This document shows positions 45,145 through 55,521 of a stretch of DNA of 64,000 nucleotides, piece after piece. The translations under genes and the position numbers were made by a program. Position 1 is the first letter of the stretch, and every line of letters starts with the position of its first letter. Under the pieces are notes generated by a model. That model had not been told where the DNA came from. It did no database searches and saw only the letters and a list, made by a program, of their open reading frames with translations. The DNA is from Pseudarthrobacter psychrotolerans. GTDB taxonomy: Bacteria; Actinomycetota; Actinomycetes; Actinomycetales; Micrococcaceae. The stretch spans positions 124,001-188,000 of the forward strand of contig NZ_CP047898.1 of the NCBI RefSeq assembly GCF_009911795.1, in the 5' to 3' direction.

Positions 45145-45787
45145 GCCGCTTGGCTCCTTTTGGACAGGCCGCTCACCCAGCGTGAGAGCGGATAACAGAT
45201 GATGAAGTACATGAGGGCGATCACCAGGTAAACGATGACTGGCTGGCCTATTCTGTCGACGACGGACTGACCCTGGCGGACGAGCTCTGCCAGTCCGATG
45301 ACGAAGGCAATCGAGGTGTCTTTGATCAGCGCAATGTACTGCCCGACCAGGGGGGAAGGGAAATGCGGCGGGTCTGGGGCAGGACCACCGAGAGGAAGGT
45401 CTGGCTCGTCGACAGCCCCAGAATTCTGGAGGCCTCCCATTGGCCCTTGGGAACGGCTTCGATGCCACCGCGGATGATTTCGGCTATGTAGGCGCCCTGG
45501 TAGATGCTGATGCCGACCACGGAGGCGGCGAAGATGTTCATGTCGTAGCCGGCGTACGCGGCTCCAAAATAGACGAAGAACAAGGTGATCGGCAGCGGGG
45601 ATCCGCGCAGGACCTCAATATACAGGCGGGCGATCTGGGAGAGAACCGGCAGCCGGGACGTTCGCAGGGTTGCGGCCACCAGTCCAAGGAGCGTGCCGCC
45701 TGCGATGGCGGCCAGCGACAGTGCCAGCGTCACACCCAGTCCTTGCACGAGGAGCGGCAGGCTCGGGATCAGAAGCGAGAGGTTCAT
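45141..45787 (-). CDS. Amino-acid ABC transporter permease 1, one frameshift
   Basis: The restored length is 215 residues. The HisM/GlnP-type core includes [40 protein letters not shown] (the EAA loop) and [10 protein letters not shown]. It breaks in the G run 45350-45355, after which the other frame continues [20 protein letters not shown] to the stop. One missing base explains it. It partners with the permease encoded upstream. Confidence 0.85.
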
Positions 45788-46518
45788 GTGGCCATATCTT
45801 TCTTCCGGGCCGAGGCCGCCCGCCGGGCCACCAGCCGTGCACCCAGGGTTGCCTTGGGTAGTACTAGGGCCGGTTTAAACGCGACCCGTCCGATGAGCGC
45901 TCCGACGAAGGACAGCCCGTTGCTGAGGACCAAATACAGCACCAGTGCCATGGCGAAGACCGGCAGGAAGATCAGCGTCCGCGAGTTGATGGTCAACGCT
46001 GCACCGGTCAGTTCCGGAAGGGCGATGGCCGAAAGCAGGGACGTTCCCAGCAGGATTTGGATCAGATTGTTGATCACAGCGGGGTAGACGTTGCGCAGGG
46101 CCTGGGGCAGGACCACCCGAGTGAAGATCGTATGCTGGTTCAGCCCCAGGATGCCGGCGGCTTCGATCTGTCCGGTCGGGACCGAAGAGATGCCGGCCCT
46201 AAACACCTCGGTAAGATAGGCGCCGACGTTCACGCCCAAGGCGATTATTCCGGCGGCGAAGGCTGTGAGATTGATACCCATGGCCGGGATGGCGAAGTAG
46301 GCGACGAAGATCTGCAGAAGGACCGGGGTGTTACGGATCGCTTCGACATAGAATCCGGCCACGAGGCGCAGAACGGCCCTGTGGGAGTCCCTCCCGAGCG
46401 CGGCCACGATGGCCAGAACCACCGCGAGGGCGAAGGCGAGCAGCGTGACTTCGAGGGTGAGCAGTGCCGCCTGCAGGAACTCCTCCAGGTAGCTGAAGAC
46501 GGTTAGCCATTGGTACAT
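45784..46518 (-). CDS. Amino-acid ABC transporter permease 2
   Basis: The product has 244 residues with four to five membrane helices. FYVEAIRNTPVLLQIFVAYF and GISSVPTGQIEAAGILGLN (EAA loop) are typical of the HisMQ family. It overlaps the next permease by 4 bases and follows the binding-protein gene by 28. Confidence 0.9.
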   Translation of the reverse strand: MYQWLTVFSYLEEFLQAALLTLEVTLLAFALAVVLAIVAALGRDSHRAVLRLVAGFYVEAIRNTPVLLQIFVAYFAIPAMGINLTAFAAGIIALGVNVGAYLTEVFRAGISSVPTGQIEAAGILGLNQHTIFTRVVLPQALRNVYPAVINNLIQILLGTSLLSAIALPELTGAALTINSRTLIFLPVFAMALVLYLVLSNGLSFVGALIGRVAFKPALVLPKATLGARLVARRAASARKKDMAT

Positions 46519-46546
46519 GGGGTACCTCCGTTCGGTGCCATGGGAA

Positions 46547-47392
46547 TCAGTACTGCGGGTTCAGCGGGTACTGCTGCTTCACGCCGAACCGCTCCTGGTA
46601 GGCCTTCGCGTTCTCACCCGATGCGTTGTAGCGGAAGAGGAACTGGTTGACCCAGTTCAGCCAGACCTGGTCGCCCTGCTTGATGCCCATGGCGTTGTAT
46701 TCCAGCGGAACCAACTGGTCTTTGGTGACACGCAGTGTGTTATCCAGCTTCGCCTGGTAGGCCAGGAAGTTGGTGTCCTCGATGAAGGCGTCGGCCTGGC
46801 CTTGCTGCACGGCGAGGATGGCAGCCGCGGAGGAGTCGTAGTCCTGGGTTTTCGCGCTGCTTCCGACCTTCTTCAATACGTCGGTGTTGGTGGATCCCTT
46901 GACGGCGGCGACGGTTTTCCCTTCAAGGTCCTGGACGGTGTTGATGGTGCTGTCTTTCTTGACCAGCAGAGCCTGGCTGGCAACGACGTATGGGTCGGTG
47001 AACTCGATCTGCTTTGCGCGTTCACCGTTGCGGGTGAAGTTGCAGATCACCAAGTCGACTTTGCCGGTCTGGAGGTTCGGGATGCGGTTGGCTGAGGTCG
47101 TGTCCGTCACCTCAAGCTTGACCCCGAGATCCTTTGCCATGGCATTGGCGATGTCAATGTCGTAGCCGTCAGGGTGTCCCTGGTCGTTTTTGAATCCGAA
47201 GGGCGCGAAACTGAGGCAGTCGGCAACCTTCAGGGTGCCCCGCTGCTGGATTTGTGCCAGTGCTGACGTGGAATCGCCTCCGGCGGCACCCGGGCCGCCG
47301 CCTGCGATGGGTGTGCATGCCGTGACTGCGAGTGTCGCGGCGGCCACCGTCAGCGCTGCTGTGATGCCTCTGAATCGCTTGGAAACTATCAT
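46547..47392 (-). CDS. Amino-acid ABC transporter substrate-binding lipoprotein
   Basis: The product has 281 residues. The signal peptide has the lipobox LAVTAC (near residue 26) and a glycine-rich spacer. Family 3 features follow: FAPFGFKNDQGHPDGYDIDI, TANRIPNLQTGKVDLVIC and the second-lobe AVKGSTNTDVL. It delivers a polar amino acid or similar ligand to the two permeases. It overlaps the IclR gene by 4 bases, so regulator and importer are cotranscribed. Confidence 0.9.
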   Translation of the reverse strand: MIVSKRFRGITAALTVAAATLAVTACTPIAGGGPGAAGGDSTSALAQIQQRGTLKVADCLSFAPFGFKNDQGHPDGYDIDIANAMAKDLGVKLEVTDTTSANRIPNLQTGKVDLVICNFTRNGERAKQIEFTDPYVVASQALLVKKDSTINTVQDLEGKTVAAVKGSTNTDVLKKVGSSAKTQDYDSSAAAILAVQQGQADAFIEDTNFLAYQAKLDNTLRVTKDQLVPLEYNAMGIKQGDQVWLNWVNQFLFRYNASGENAKAYQERFGVKQQYPLNPQY

Positions 47393-48255
47393 TTTGTTGC
47401 CTCTTGTTCTGGATCGATATTTGCGTGAACGGGGAGTAGCGGTTGGGGAGCACCTAGGCGCAAGGAGAGGTCATCGGCGCCGTTGCGTACGGCGTGGGCC
47501 ACCGCCGCAACGATGGTGCCGTGAATCCGGGTCTCCGGTCCGGAGGCGCTGATGGCGGCCACTATGTGACCGTTGTGGTCGAAAACGGGCGCGCTGACAC
47601 AGCGGATGTCGAGTTCATTCTCGATGTCATCGACCGCGTACCCGGCTTCCCTGATGGCTTCGAGCTCGTCCAGCAGACGCGTTGCAGTTGTAATCGTGTG
47701 CGGTGTCCGCGCGGGCATGCCAGCGGCCACCACAGCCTCGAATTCGCTGGAGGGTAGATAGGCAAGGAATGTTTTTCCGGAGGCCGTGCAATATGCCGGT
47801 GCCCTGTCTCCAACCCTGGACGCCATCTGAATAGATGACGGGCCAGCAATTTTTTCGATGTATGTCACCTGACCGTCTCCGTAGACAAGCAGATGAACGG
47901 TCTCGCCGGTCTTTGCAGCCAGGCGCTCCAGTATGGGCCTCGCTTGCTCTCGCAGATCCAGTCCGGAAAGGTATGCGCCGCCCAAGGTGACCGCCATGAC
48001 GCCGAGACGGTATCGGCCGTCACGGTTCTGCTCTACAAGCTGGACATCCCGCAAGGGTTCAAGGAGACGAAGAAGAGTGCTCTTGTTCATCCCAAGGACC
48101 AATGAAAGCTCACTCAGGGACCCACCATGACCTGAGGCCGTTGGCCCCGTCAGTGCGCCCAGGATTCCCAGGGCCTTCCGCAGCGACGACGAGTCATTAC
48201 GTTTGACGGGGAGCGCTTCGTTTCCAATGTTTTGCATTGCAAAACTCCATTTCAT
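47389..48255 (-). CDS. IclR-family regulator of cluster B
   Basis: The product has 288 residues from ATG 48255, or 282 from ATG 48237. The winged helix is GSLSELSLVLGMNKSTLLRL; the effector domain has ETVHLLVYGDGQVTYIEKI and YCTASGKTFLAYLP. It heads the operon running to RidA at 41069. A perfect palindrome covers the second start codon, suggesting strong self-repression. Homology begins after both starts, so the start is undecided. Confidence 0.88.
   Translation of the reverse strand: MKWSFAMQNIGNEALPVKRNDSSSLRKALGILGALTGPTASGHGGSLSELSLVLGMNKSTLLRLLEPLRDVQLVEQNRDGRYRLGVMAVTLGGAYLSGLDLREQARPILERLAAKTGETVHLLVYGDGQVTYIEKIAGPSSIQMASRVGDRAPAYCTASGKTFLAYLPSSEFEAVVAAGMPARTPHTITTATRLLDELEAIREAGYAVDDIENELDIRCVSAPVFDHNGHIVAAISASGPETRIHGTIVAAVAHAVRNGADDLSLRLGAPQPLLPVHANIDPEQEATK
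48229..48245. promoter_or_regulatory. Palindrome over the IclR start, probable autoregulatory operator
   Basis: GTTTTGCATTGCAAAAC is a perfect dyad of two 8-base arms around one base. It covers the 48237 start codon and lies inside the frame if 48255 is used. The half-site TTTTGC recurs twice near 48300-48335. Confidence 0.55.
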
Positions 48256-48360
48256 GTGTTGATTTATCCTAGACGCGTTAATTCAGGCTAGGCAATGGCT
48301 TTTGCCAACTAACCAAAAATATCTTTTGCCATGCACAATCACGTTTCGCGACATGGATGG

Positions 48361-49845
48361 AGTATCTGGGGTTGAATCTTCTATATCTGTCAAGCTGCGA
48401 TTGGGATCGCTTCAGTAGCAGCGTGGAGTGCATTCAGGGCGCGGTATAGATGGCGGGCCAGGTACCGCTTGAGGCACCGCCGGATCTCGCGTGTGCTCTT
48501 GCCTTCAGATTTCCTGCGTTCCATGTAGGCACGGGTAGCGGGATCATGGACCGTTCTAACGACCGTGGCCAAATGTAGGGCTCTGTTCAGACGTCTGTCA
48601 CCGCCCCGGTTTAGCCTGTGCCGAGTGGTGTTTCCCGAGGATGCGGGAATCGGGCTTACTCCAGCGAGAGCGGCGAAAGCGGCCTCAGAACGCACCCGGC
48701 CCAAATGCGACCACGCCGTGTAAACAACTGCGGCCGTGACAGGACCAATACCCGTCTCCTCGAGCAAGGGAGCGGCAGGGCTGGCTTCGAGGAGCTCGGT
48801 GGTACGGGCGTGGTTTTCCTTGAGCTCGGAATCAAGCACGGTGATGCGCTTCGCGAGCCGGAGAGCCTCAGCCCGTGCAGTGGCAGCGGCGATGGGCTCA
48901 TCTCGAACGCGCCAATGGGAGATCTCAGTGATCTTGGTATCGGGAAGCGGCCTGCGTGCGTCGACGCCAAGATCGACAGTGCGCAGGAGGGCAGTGAGGG
49001 CGTTGACCTTCGCAGTGCGCTCGATCGTCATCTGCTCCCGCGCTGAGACCAAGACTCGCAGTGCAGCACGGACGCCATCGTCGTGTCGGGGATTGCGCAG
49101 CTGGGATTGTTCGAGCACGAGAACTGACGCGGCGATCGCGGCAGCGTCCAACGGATCGGATTTCCCTGCCCCGCGACGTGCTGATGCGTAGGCCCTGACC
49201 CTGGGTGCTTCCACCACGCGGTATCCAGTCCGCGCGACCGTGCCGGCGAGCAGTGCCCCGTAGCTTCCGGTCCCTTCGATGGCCCAGAGGGCTTCAAGGT
49301 CGCCTCCAGTGCGGCGTGATGCCCAGGCAGGCGATCGCGCGGGTCCTGCCCGCGTGGGTGTTGGGGAACGCTTCGGTTCCCAAATGTGCGCCGTTGGCAG
49401 CAAGCACGGCATAGGTATGGGTGCGGGTCCCCCATCTTTGGATTGTCGTGCCCGAGGGGACGTCGCTGTTCAGACGCGCCTCATAGCGCCCCGGGGCCAG
49501 CCGCGTCACGGAGATACCGACTTGTCCGGTCATCGCCGCGGGCTTCAGAAGATCCACCGCCTCATCCAGGGCGGCGTCTAACTCCTCTCGGGTTTGAACG
49601 GCTACGACGAGACAACCGGGAGCTGCTTGCATGGTCATGAATCCTTACTCTCGTGGCGGTGATCAGTACTTTGGACACGCCAGATGCCTTGGCGTCGAGG
49701 GGAGGAACGGTAGCCCGCCGGCATGCTCAACGGGAGCCTTGATCGAGGCGGCGGTTGGCCCCAACGGAACTAGGGAACCCGGTTTCCGGCAGAAGAAGGG
49801 CCCGGACCCTGGATTCTCCAGGTCCTTGATCCGCTGCGACAGCGG
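48361..49845 (-). mobile_element. IS110-family element at the upstream edge of cluster B
   Basis: It contains an IS110 transposase gene and a left non-coding end of about 200 bases (49640-49845), with hairpins such as CCTGGATTCTCCAGG. The right end (48361 onward) matches the remnant at 40619. The element lies between the IclR gene and a thiolase fragment. No target repeat is seen; ends are approximate. Confidence 0.75.
48390..49638 (-). CDS. IS110-family transposase, frameshifted
   Basis: The first frame (49638-49294) covers CLVVAVQ, a Multi-strand RuvC-type start and WGTRTHTYAVLAANGAHLG. The second (to 48390) covers ALWAIEGTGSYGALLAGTVA (E), GAGKSDPLDAAAIA (D, D) and PIPASSGNTTRHRLNRGGDR with the nucleophile Ser. 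The frames meet near 49335-49345, where GCCT is repeated (GCCTGCCT); a 4-base duplication explains the shift. Unlike the metabolic frameshifts this is not a run deletion, so the transposase is probably truly inactive. It differs in sequence from the element at 22.6 kb. Confidence 0.82.
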
Positions 49846-49846
49846 C

Positions 49847-49903
49847 GGTTGTGTTCTTTTTCCTGTCCCGGTCAGAGTCCAGGACAGGAAAAAGAACACA
49901 ACC
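49847..49903. repeat. Perfect 22-bp inverted repeat at IS110/thiolase junction
   Basis: The left arm (49847-49868, beginning GGTTGTGTTCTTTTTCCTG) pairs with the right arm (49882-49903) over all 22 bases around a 13-base loop. It lies exactly between the IS110 end and the start of thiolase homology. It may be a terminator or a rearrangement scar. Confidence 0.8.
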
Positions 49904-49914
49904 GTTGTGCAAGT

Positions 49915-50413
49915 TTACGAAAGCATCCGTGCCCAAACCTCAACGGAGACCTTGTCCTCCCTCCGTCCCGCCTTTGCCGCCGACGGATCAATAACAGCCG
50001 GAAACTCCTCGCCGCTCTCAGACGGGGCTACTGCCCTGGTCCTCGCCAGACGATCCACCGCGGAACGGCTGGAGCTGGAAATCCTCGCCGTTGTAGACGC
50101 TTCCGGCCAGGTCGCCGGACCTGACAATTCGCTTCATTCCCAGCCGGCGCAGGCCATCAAATCTGCCCTGGCCCGGGCAGCGTGGGATGTTAACGACCTG
50201 GACTTCATTGAAATCAACGAAGCCTTCGGCGCAGTCGCAGTCCGGTCCCTCAACGAGCTCGAAATACCGCTGGACCGGTGCAACGTCAACGGCGGCGCAA
50301 TTGCACTCGGGCATCCGATCGGGGCGTCCGGCGCCCGTATCGCCCTGCACTGAGCCCTCGAACTCAACCGCAGAGGAGGCGGACGCGCCGCTGTGGGCCT
50401 GTGCGGCGGCGGG
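49915..50413 (+). pseudogene. Thiolase (acetyl-CoA acyltransferase) C-terminal fragment
   Basis: The frame reads LRPAFAADGSITAGNSSPLS, DFIEINEAFGAVAVRSL and CNVNGGAIALGHPIGASGAR (active-site His). A stop occurs at 50351-50353, and homology continues past it (ALELNRRGGGRAAVGLCGGG). The N-terminal half with the nucleophilic Cys is missing. It is a relic cut by the IS110 insertion. Confidence 0.85.
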
Positions 50414-50423
50414 GCGCCTAACC

Positions 50424-51899
50424 TCACCAGTCAACAGCGATGTACTTGGTTTCGGTGAAGTCCAACAGGCCCTGGTGGGCGCCTTCGCGGCCCAGGCCGC
50501 TTTGCTTAACACCGCCGAAAGGTGCTGCAGGGTCCGAGACCAGTCCCCGGTTCAGGGCCACCATTCCACTTTCGAGACGCTCCGAGACCCGCAGCCCGCG
50601 GCGCAGGTCTTCGGTGAAAACGTAGGCGGCCAGTCCGTATTCGGTGTCGTTGGCGGCGGCAATGACTTCGTCTTCGTCGTCGAAAAGGATCACAGAGGCC
50701 ACCGGGCCAAAGATTTCCTCGTTGACCATACGGGCGTGGAACGGCACATTAGTCACCACCGTGGGCGGGTAGTAGTAGCCGGCACCGTCGGGAAGCTGGC
50801 CGCCAGTGAGAAGACGAGCCCCCTGGTCCAGGGCGTCCTGAACCAGTGCATGAACCTTATTCACGCTGGCCTCGTCCACGAGAGGCCCCACCTCGGTGGC
50901 AGGGTCTGTGCCAGGGCCCACCTGCATGGCACCCATTCGCTGGGCAAGGCGGCTGGCAAACTCGGTCTGGACGCCGCGTTGGACGTAGATCCGGTTGGCA
51001 GCCGTGCACGCCTGGCCGCCATTGCGCATCTTGGCGATCATGACTCCGTCAATGGCCTTGTCCAGGTCCGCGTCGTCAAACACCAGGAACGGGGCATTGC
51101 CGCCAAGTTCCATGGAGCACTTGAGCACATTGTCCGCCGCCAGACGCAACAGGTGGCGCCCCACTCCGGTGGAGCCTGTGAAGGACAGTTTGCGCACCCG
51201 GGGGTCGGCGAGCATCGGCGTCATGACGTCGTTGGTCTTGCTGGTGGTGATCACATTTACCACACCTGCCGGGACACCAGCGTCGATCATCAACTTGGCG
51301 ATCGCCAGTGAGGTCAACGGCGTCAGGCCGGCGGGCTTGAGCACGGCGGTGCAACCGGCAGCCAGTGCCGGTGCCAGTTTCCGGGTGGCCATGGCGGCCG
51401 GGAAGTTCCAGGGTGTGATCAGGATGCAGACACCTATCGGCTGGTGTTGAACAAGGATGCGGTTGGCTCCCGAGGGCGAGGTGGACACTTCGCCAATGAT
51501 CCGGACTGCTTCCTCGGCGTACCAGCGGAAGAACTCCGCAGCGTAGGCAACCTCACCGCGGGCGTCCGGCAGGGCCTTGCCGTTTTCCAGGGAGATGAGG
51601 TGGGCGATTTGTTCGCTGCGCTCGGTCATCAGTTCAAAGCAGCGACTCAGGATCTCGGCGCGCTTGCGGGGAGGAGTGGCCGCCCAGGCTGGGAAGGCCG
51701 CGGCTGCGGCGTCGACAGCGACCAGACCGTCCTCGACGTCGGCATCGGCAATGCCTGTGATGACGGAGGCGTCCGAGGGGTTGATGACGTTGACAGTTTT
51801 GCCACCGGCACCGTCCTTCCACTTGCCGGCAATCAGGAGCTGGCGGGGCACGGTCAATCCGTCGATGTTGAGCGGTTCATGGGTTGAGGTGAGTGTCAT
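50424..51899 (-). CDS. gabD: Succinate-semialdehyde dehydrogenase-type ALDH (cluster C)
   Basis: The product has 491 residues. Motifs are ITPWNFPAAMATRKLAPALA, SFTGSTGVGRHLL, the catalytic Glu in MELGGNAPFLVFDDADLD and the catalytic Cys in NGGQACTAANRIYV. Close likeness to GabD-type enzymes suggests a short-chain semialdehyde substrate. An iron alcohol dehydrogenase encoded upstream on the same strand could make that aldehyde (for example 4-hydroxybutyrate to succinate semialdehyde). The substrate remains inferred. Confidence 0.85.
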   Translation of the reverse strand: MTLTSTHEPLNIDGLTVPRQLLIAGKWKDGAGGKTVNVINPSDASVITGIADADVEDGLVAVDAAAAAFPAWAATPPRKRAEILSRCFELMTERSEQIAHLISLENGKALPDARGEVAYAAEFFRWYAEEAVRIIGEVSTSPSGANRILVQHQPIGVCILITPWNFPAAMATRKLAPALAAGCTAVLKPAGLTPLTSLAIAKLMIDAGVPAGVVNVITTSKTNDVMTPMLADPRVRKLSFTGSTGVGRHLLRLAADNVLKCSMELGGNAPFLVFDDADLDKAIDGVMIAKMRNGGQACTAANRIYVQRGVQTEFASRLAQRMGAMQVGPGTDPATEVGPLVDEASVNKVHALVQDALDQGARLLTGGQLPDGAGYYYPPTVVTNVPFHARMVNEEIFGPVASVILFDDEDEVIAAANDTEYGLAAYVFTEDLRRGLRVSERLESGMVALNRGLVSDPAAPFGGVKQSGLGREGAHQGLLDFTETKYIAVDW

Positions 51900-51965
51900 G
51901 GGGAGGTCCTTGGGTCTTTTCTTGGGGTGTCTTTGGGCCTGCGGTTTTTGGGTCAGGCGTTTGGG

Positions 51966-53215
51966 CTAGCGGATGGTGCGGTCGCCGAAGTAGGCAGCCT
52001 GCACGATCGAGGTGACGGCGCCGAGGTCCAGCGGCCGCGGGTTGTTGTCGATAAGCCGCCTGGAATTCATGGACAGCGCGGCAATCTGGCCGAGCTGTGA
52101 TTCGTTGACGCCCAGGTCTTCGAGCGTGGCGGGCATGTCGATGGAGGCGATGACCTCGTCTATCGCGTCAACGCCGGCAAGGGCCGCCTCCCGCAGGCCG
52201 AGCCCCGCGTATTGCGGCCCAGAGCCTCGGCGATCTCCGTCAGCTGGGGTTGAATGGCAGAGAAGTTGTACCGGATAACGTAGGGCAGCAGGAGGCCGAC
52301 GCCGACGCCGTGCGGAGTGTGGGTCAGGCTGCCCACCGGGTACTGGATGGCGTGCGCGGCGGCAGTGCCGGCATTGCTGAGTGTGATGCCGCCATAGAGG
52401 GCAGCCAGCATCATGTCGGCGCGTGCCTCGGTATTTTCTGGGTCCTTGTAGGCGGTGGCCAGGCTGCGGCCCACCAGCCGGATGCCGTTCAGGGCCAGGG
52501 AGTCGGCCAGGACATTCTTGCCAACGAAGACGCGCTCGCTCGCAAGTGTGCTGGTGGGCTCCCGTGTGACGGCGGTGAAAGACTCGACCAGGTGGACAAA
52601 GGCGTCCGCTCCGGTGGCGGCGGTGAGCGACGGCGGGCAGGTGTAGGTCAGTTCCGGGTCGCACACTGCGGCAAACGGGATGATGTGGGGGCTGGAGATG
52701 CCCATTTTCATGCCGAGTTCGGGATCGGATACGACGGCAACGGCGGTGGCTTCCGAGCCGGTTCCGGCCGTGGTGGGCAGCGCAATGACTGGAGTAACGG
52801 GGCCAGGGACCGCGAATTCGCCGTAATAGTCCTTGGGTTCCCCGCCATGGGCCAGCAGCACGGAAACCACCTTGGCCATGTCCATGCAGCTGCCGCCGCC
52901 GAAGCCAATGATCACATCGATCGCCTGCCCCTGCAATTCCGCCACGCAGGCCATGATGCCCGGGGTGGGAAGCTCGGCCTGGGTTTCCCCGTAGACCCGG
53001 ACAGACAGGTTCCGGGTCTCCAGGCTGCTCACGAGCTCTTCAAGGTCCTCGGAGGCGGCAAGCCGGGGGTCGGTGCAGATGAGGACGCTCTGGCCCAAGT
53101 CCGCGGCGATGTTGGCGGCGGCAAATCGTTGCTGGGCGCCGACGACGATGCTCCGGGGCAGCCGCAGGACGCCAAAGGTTGTGGGATTCATGCCCGTTGC
53201 GTGTTCACACGACAT
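51966..53215 (-). CDS. Iron-containing alcohol dehydrogenase/maleylacetate reductase type, one frameshift
   Basis: The restored length is 416 residues. The NAD-binding GFGGGSCMDMAKVVS and the ALPTTAGTGSEATAV segment are typical, and metal ligands lie in ADAFVHLVES and HAIQYPVGSLTHTPHGVG. The break is in the C run 52203-52206 (after LGRNTRG; the other frame continues LGLREAALAGVDAIDEVI). It oxidises an alcohol, or reduces a keto acid, with NAD(P). Its promoter carries the shared 38-bp element at 53269. Confidence 0.85.
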
Positions 53216-53268
53216 TGTGTCTAGCTCCTCAAGATGGGATTCAACGGCTGGTGGAAGGGTGCCGCATG

Positions 53269-53306
53269 CTCCATGTTTTCAGCGCAGGGAGAGTTTCACC
53301 ATGGAG
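53269..53306 (-). promoter_or_regulatory. 38-bp regulon element, copy 1 (before iron ADH)
   Basis: On the plus strand the element begins CTCCATGTTTTCAGCGC and ends TTTCACCATGGAG, so its ends form the dyad CTCCATG / CATGGAG. It lies 54 bases before the iron ADH start, between that gene and the GAF/PucR regulator gene. Copies 2 and 3 have the same 38-base length and orientation. Confidence 0.7.
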
Positions 53307-53335
53307 TTGAATGCCATATTGAGGGTCGTTGTATG

Positions 53336-55362
53336 TCACACGCCTACATAAGGAGACTTCTGTCGTGGATCGTGCCGTCCCGGGCAGGACCTCGGGAAGC
53401 CAAGTCCTGCGGACTTCAGCCGCCATAGCCGCAGTGCCACATGGATGTCCAGGGACCTGCTGCCCCGCCGCCAGCTGGCGCCGATGACGTTGTCAATGCG
53501 GTCCAGCCGTTGGCGAAGCGTGTTGACGTGGAGGTGGAGCGACTCGGCAGCGGCGGAGGTGGAGGAATCATTCTCCAGGAACGTCCACGCTGTCATCGCC
53601 AGCTGCGTTCCCCGGCGTTCGTCATAGGCCAGCAGGGGCCCAATCTGGGCGTCAAGAAGCTGGGAGGCAAAAGGGCTGTCCATCGCACCAAGCAGCATCC
53701 CGGTCGTACCCAAGGCTGCACGGTCCGCGGCCTCACCATTGCGCATCAGCGCCTGCAGCGCGCGCACCACGGCCGAGGCTTCGGCATGGGCCGCCGACAG
53801 TTTCGAAAACCCGGCCACTGCGTCCGAGGATCCAACGATAGCCACGATCCGCCGACGCTTCAGCGCATCGACGATGGCCTGGCCGGCATCGTGCGCGGCG
53901 GTCAAGTCGGTGCCATCGGAGGTGTTGCGCCGGGACGCCGGTTCAATCACGCAAAGGTGGGATTCGTGCAGTGCCGCAATGCCCGGCTTGCCTTCCGTAT
54001 GTCGCTTCAGGACAGCCAATGCCCGCTGCCGCTGCTCATCGCTCACGGTCACTATCCGCACCACCAGCTGTGCGTTGTCGGCCAGTCCAAAACGCCCGGA
54101 GCGCCGCTTCAGTGCCTCAACGTCCACGGCTCGCGGGTTCATCAGGTCATCAACCAATTCCAGTTGGAGCCGGTACTGGGCGTCCTGGAAGGTGCGCTCA
54201 AAGAGCAGCGCTGCGCTGAGCACCAATGAGCTCCGCTCCAGCACGGCGAGCCCGGAAGCGGCCATGTCGCCCGACACTATCAGGGAGGCGAGATGCTGGT
54301 CGCCGGCAATGGCGGCCATGACGTTGAAGTGTGCGCCGTCGAGCATGAAGGGCACAGGAAGTTTTGCCATCGCCGAGGCCTCGGCGGCGCTCAGCGCCGT
54401 CGCGCTGCCGAAGTCCCCCCGGAGTGCCAGCCCCGCCATAGGTTCGCCCGTGGAGGACACGACAAAGACTTCGCGGCCCAGGGACTCCGCAAGGACGCGG
54501 AGAAGGTTGGGTAGGCTGTCCGCCGAAGCGAGGGTTTCCACCATGCTTTTGTCGAGGGCCGACAACTCTTCCAGCGCCCGCACGTGCGCCATGTTCTCGC
54601 TCTGCGCCCTGTCCAGCCGGGCCAGGGTGTCAGCCATTTCGCTAAAGTGCCGGGCGTTTTCAAGTGCGACGGCGGCGTGGGTGCCGAGCGATTCCATGAG
54701 GGCGACGTCGTCGCGGCTAAATTCGTGTGCGTGACGGTCCGCGACCATGAGCGCCCCGATGACCTGACCCTCGGCGCGAAGCGGAACGCCCATAATCGCC
54801 TTGACGCCCTCTGCGTCCACGGCGGTGTCGCTCAATTTAAGGTGCGACTTGGACGCATCGGCCAGATAGTCCGCGCTTTGCGCGGGCGAGCCTCCGGTTG
54901 CCACTGCCCCCAACACCCCCTCGCCCAGGGGTATGCGAATGTTGCGGAACAGCGAGGTGGTTGCGCCGTCGGTGACCCGGATAAATGACTCGTTGCTCCC
55001 ATAATCATTCAGGCTCAAGTAGGCGATGTCGCTACCGATCAGGGCCCGGGTCCGCCGAACGATTGCCTTCAACACAGCTTCAACGTCCCTAATTCCAGTG
55101 AGGTCTGTGGCGGTGTCGTACAGGACGCGAAGCAGGCCTTCCCGGCGGCTGGCCTCCCCAGACGGGCATTGAGTTGGCGCACGGCCGCGACCATGGCCGT
55201 GTCGATGCGGTCCTTGGCCACCAAGACGGCCAAGCGGGCTTCCAGCCGGGGGGCGGACAGGCCGTCGCCCAGCGACGCCAGGAGCTGGCTCAGCGATTCG
55301 TGTTCCGGAACGGTGCCCGCAGCGGCGGGGGCAACCGTGCTGTCGTCGTCGATGGCGCTCAT
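53336..55362 (-). CDS. GAF/PucR-type transcription regulator of cluster C, one frameshift
   Basis: The restored length is 675 residues. The first frame (from 55362) supplies an N-terminal helical region (LSQLLASLGDGLSAPRLEAR). It breaks in the C run 55156-55159 and continues EASRREGLLRVLYDTATDLT. A GAF domain (about 80-235) includes RIPLGEGVLGAVATGG and GVPLRAEGQVIGALMVAD. The C-terminal PucR-type helix-turn-helix is AAAESLHLHVNTLRQRLDRI. Such proteins usually activate catabolic operons. It is the best candidate to bind the 38-bp elements. Confidence 0.85.
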
Positions 55363-55466
55363 GCCTCCAATGGTAGGTCACGGGCCGCCCCAGTCTGGTG
55401 GTTGGGGGAATCATTTACCGTGTTTACTGGCGGGAGTTCCGCTACGTGACCTGTCGACACATTATG

Positions 55467-55513
55467 GGGCGTGGAAACAGGAGGGCCCGCCGGGTCTTCC
55501 TGTTTCCACGCCC
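55467..55513. terminator. Perfect 16-bp stem terminator after MFS gene
   Basis: GGGCGTGGAAACAGGA (55467-55482) pairs with TCCTGTTTCCACGCCC (55498-55513), loop 15 bases. It lies 9 bases past the MFS stop on the minus strand and before the regulator gene, separating the two transcripts. Confidence 0.8.
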
Positions 55514-55521
55514 TTACCGCT

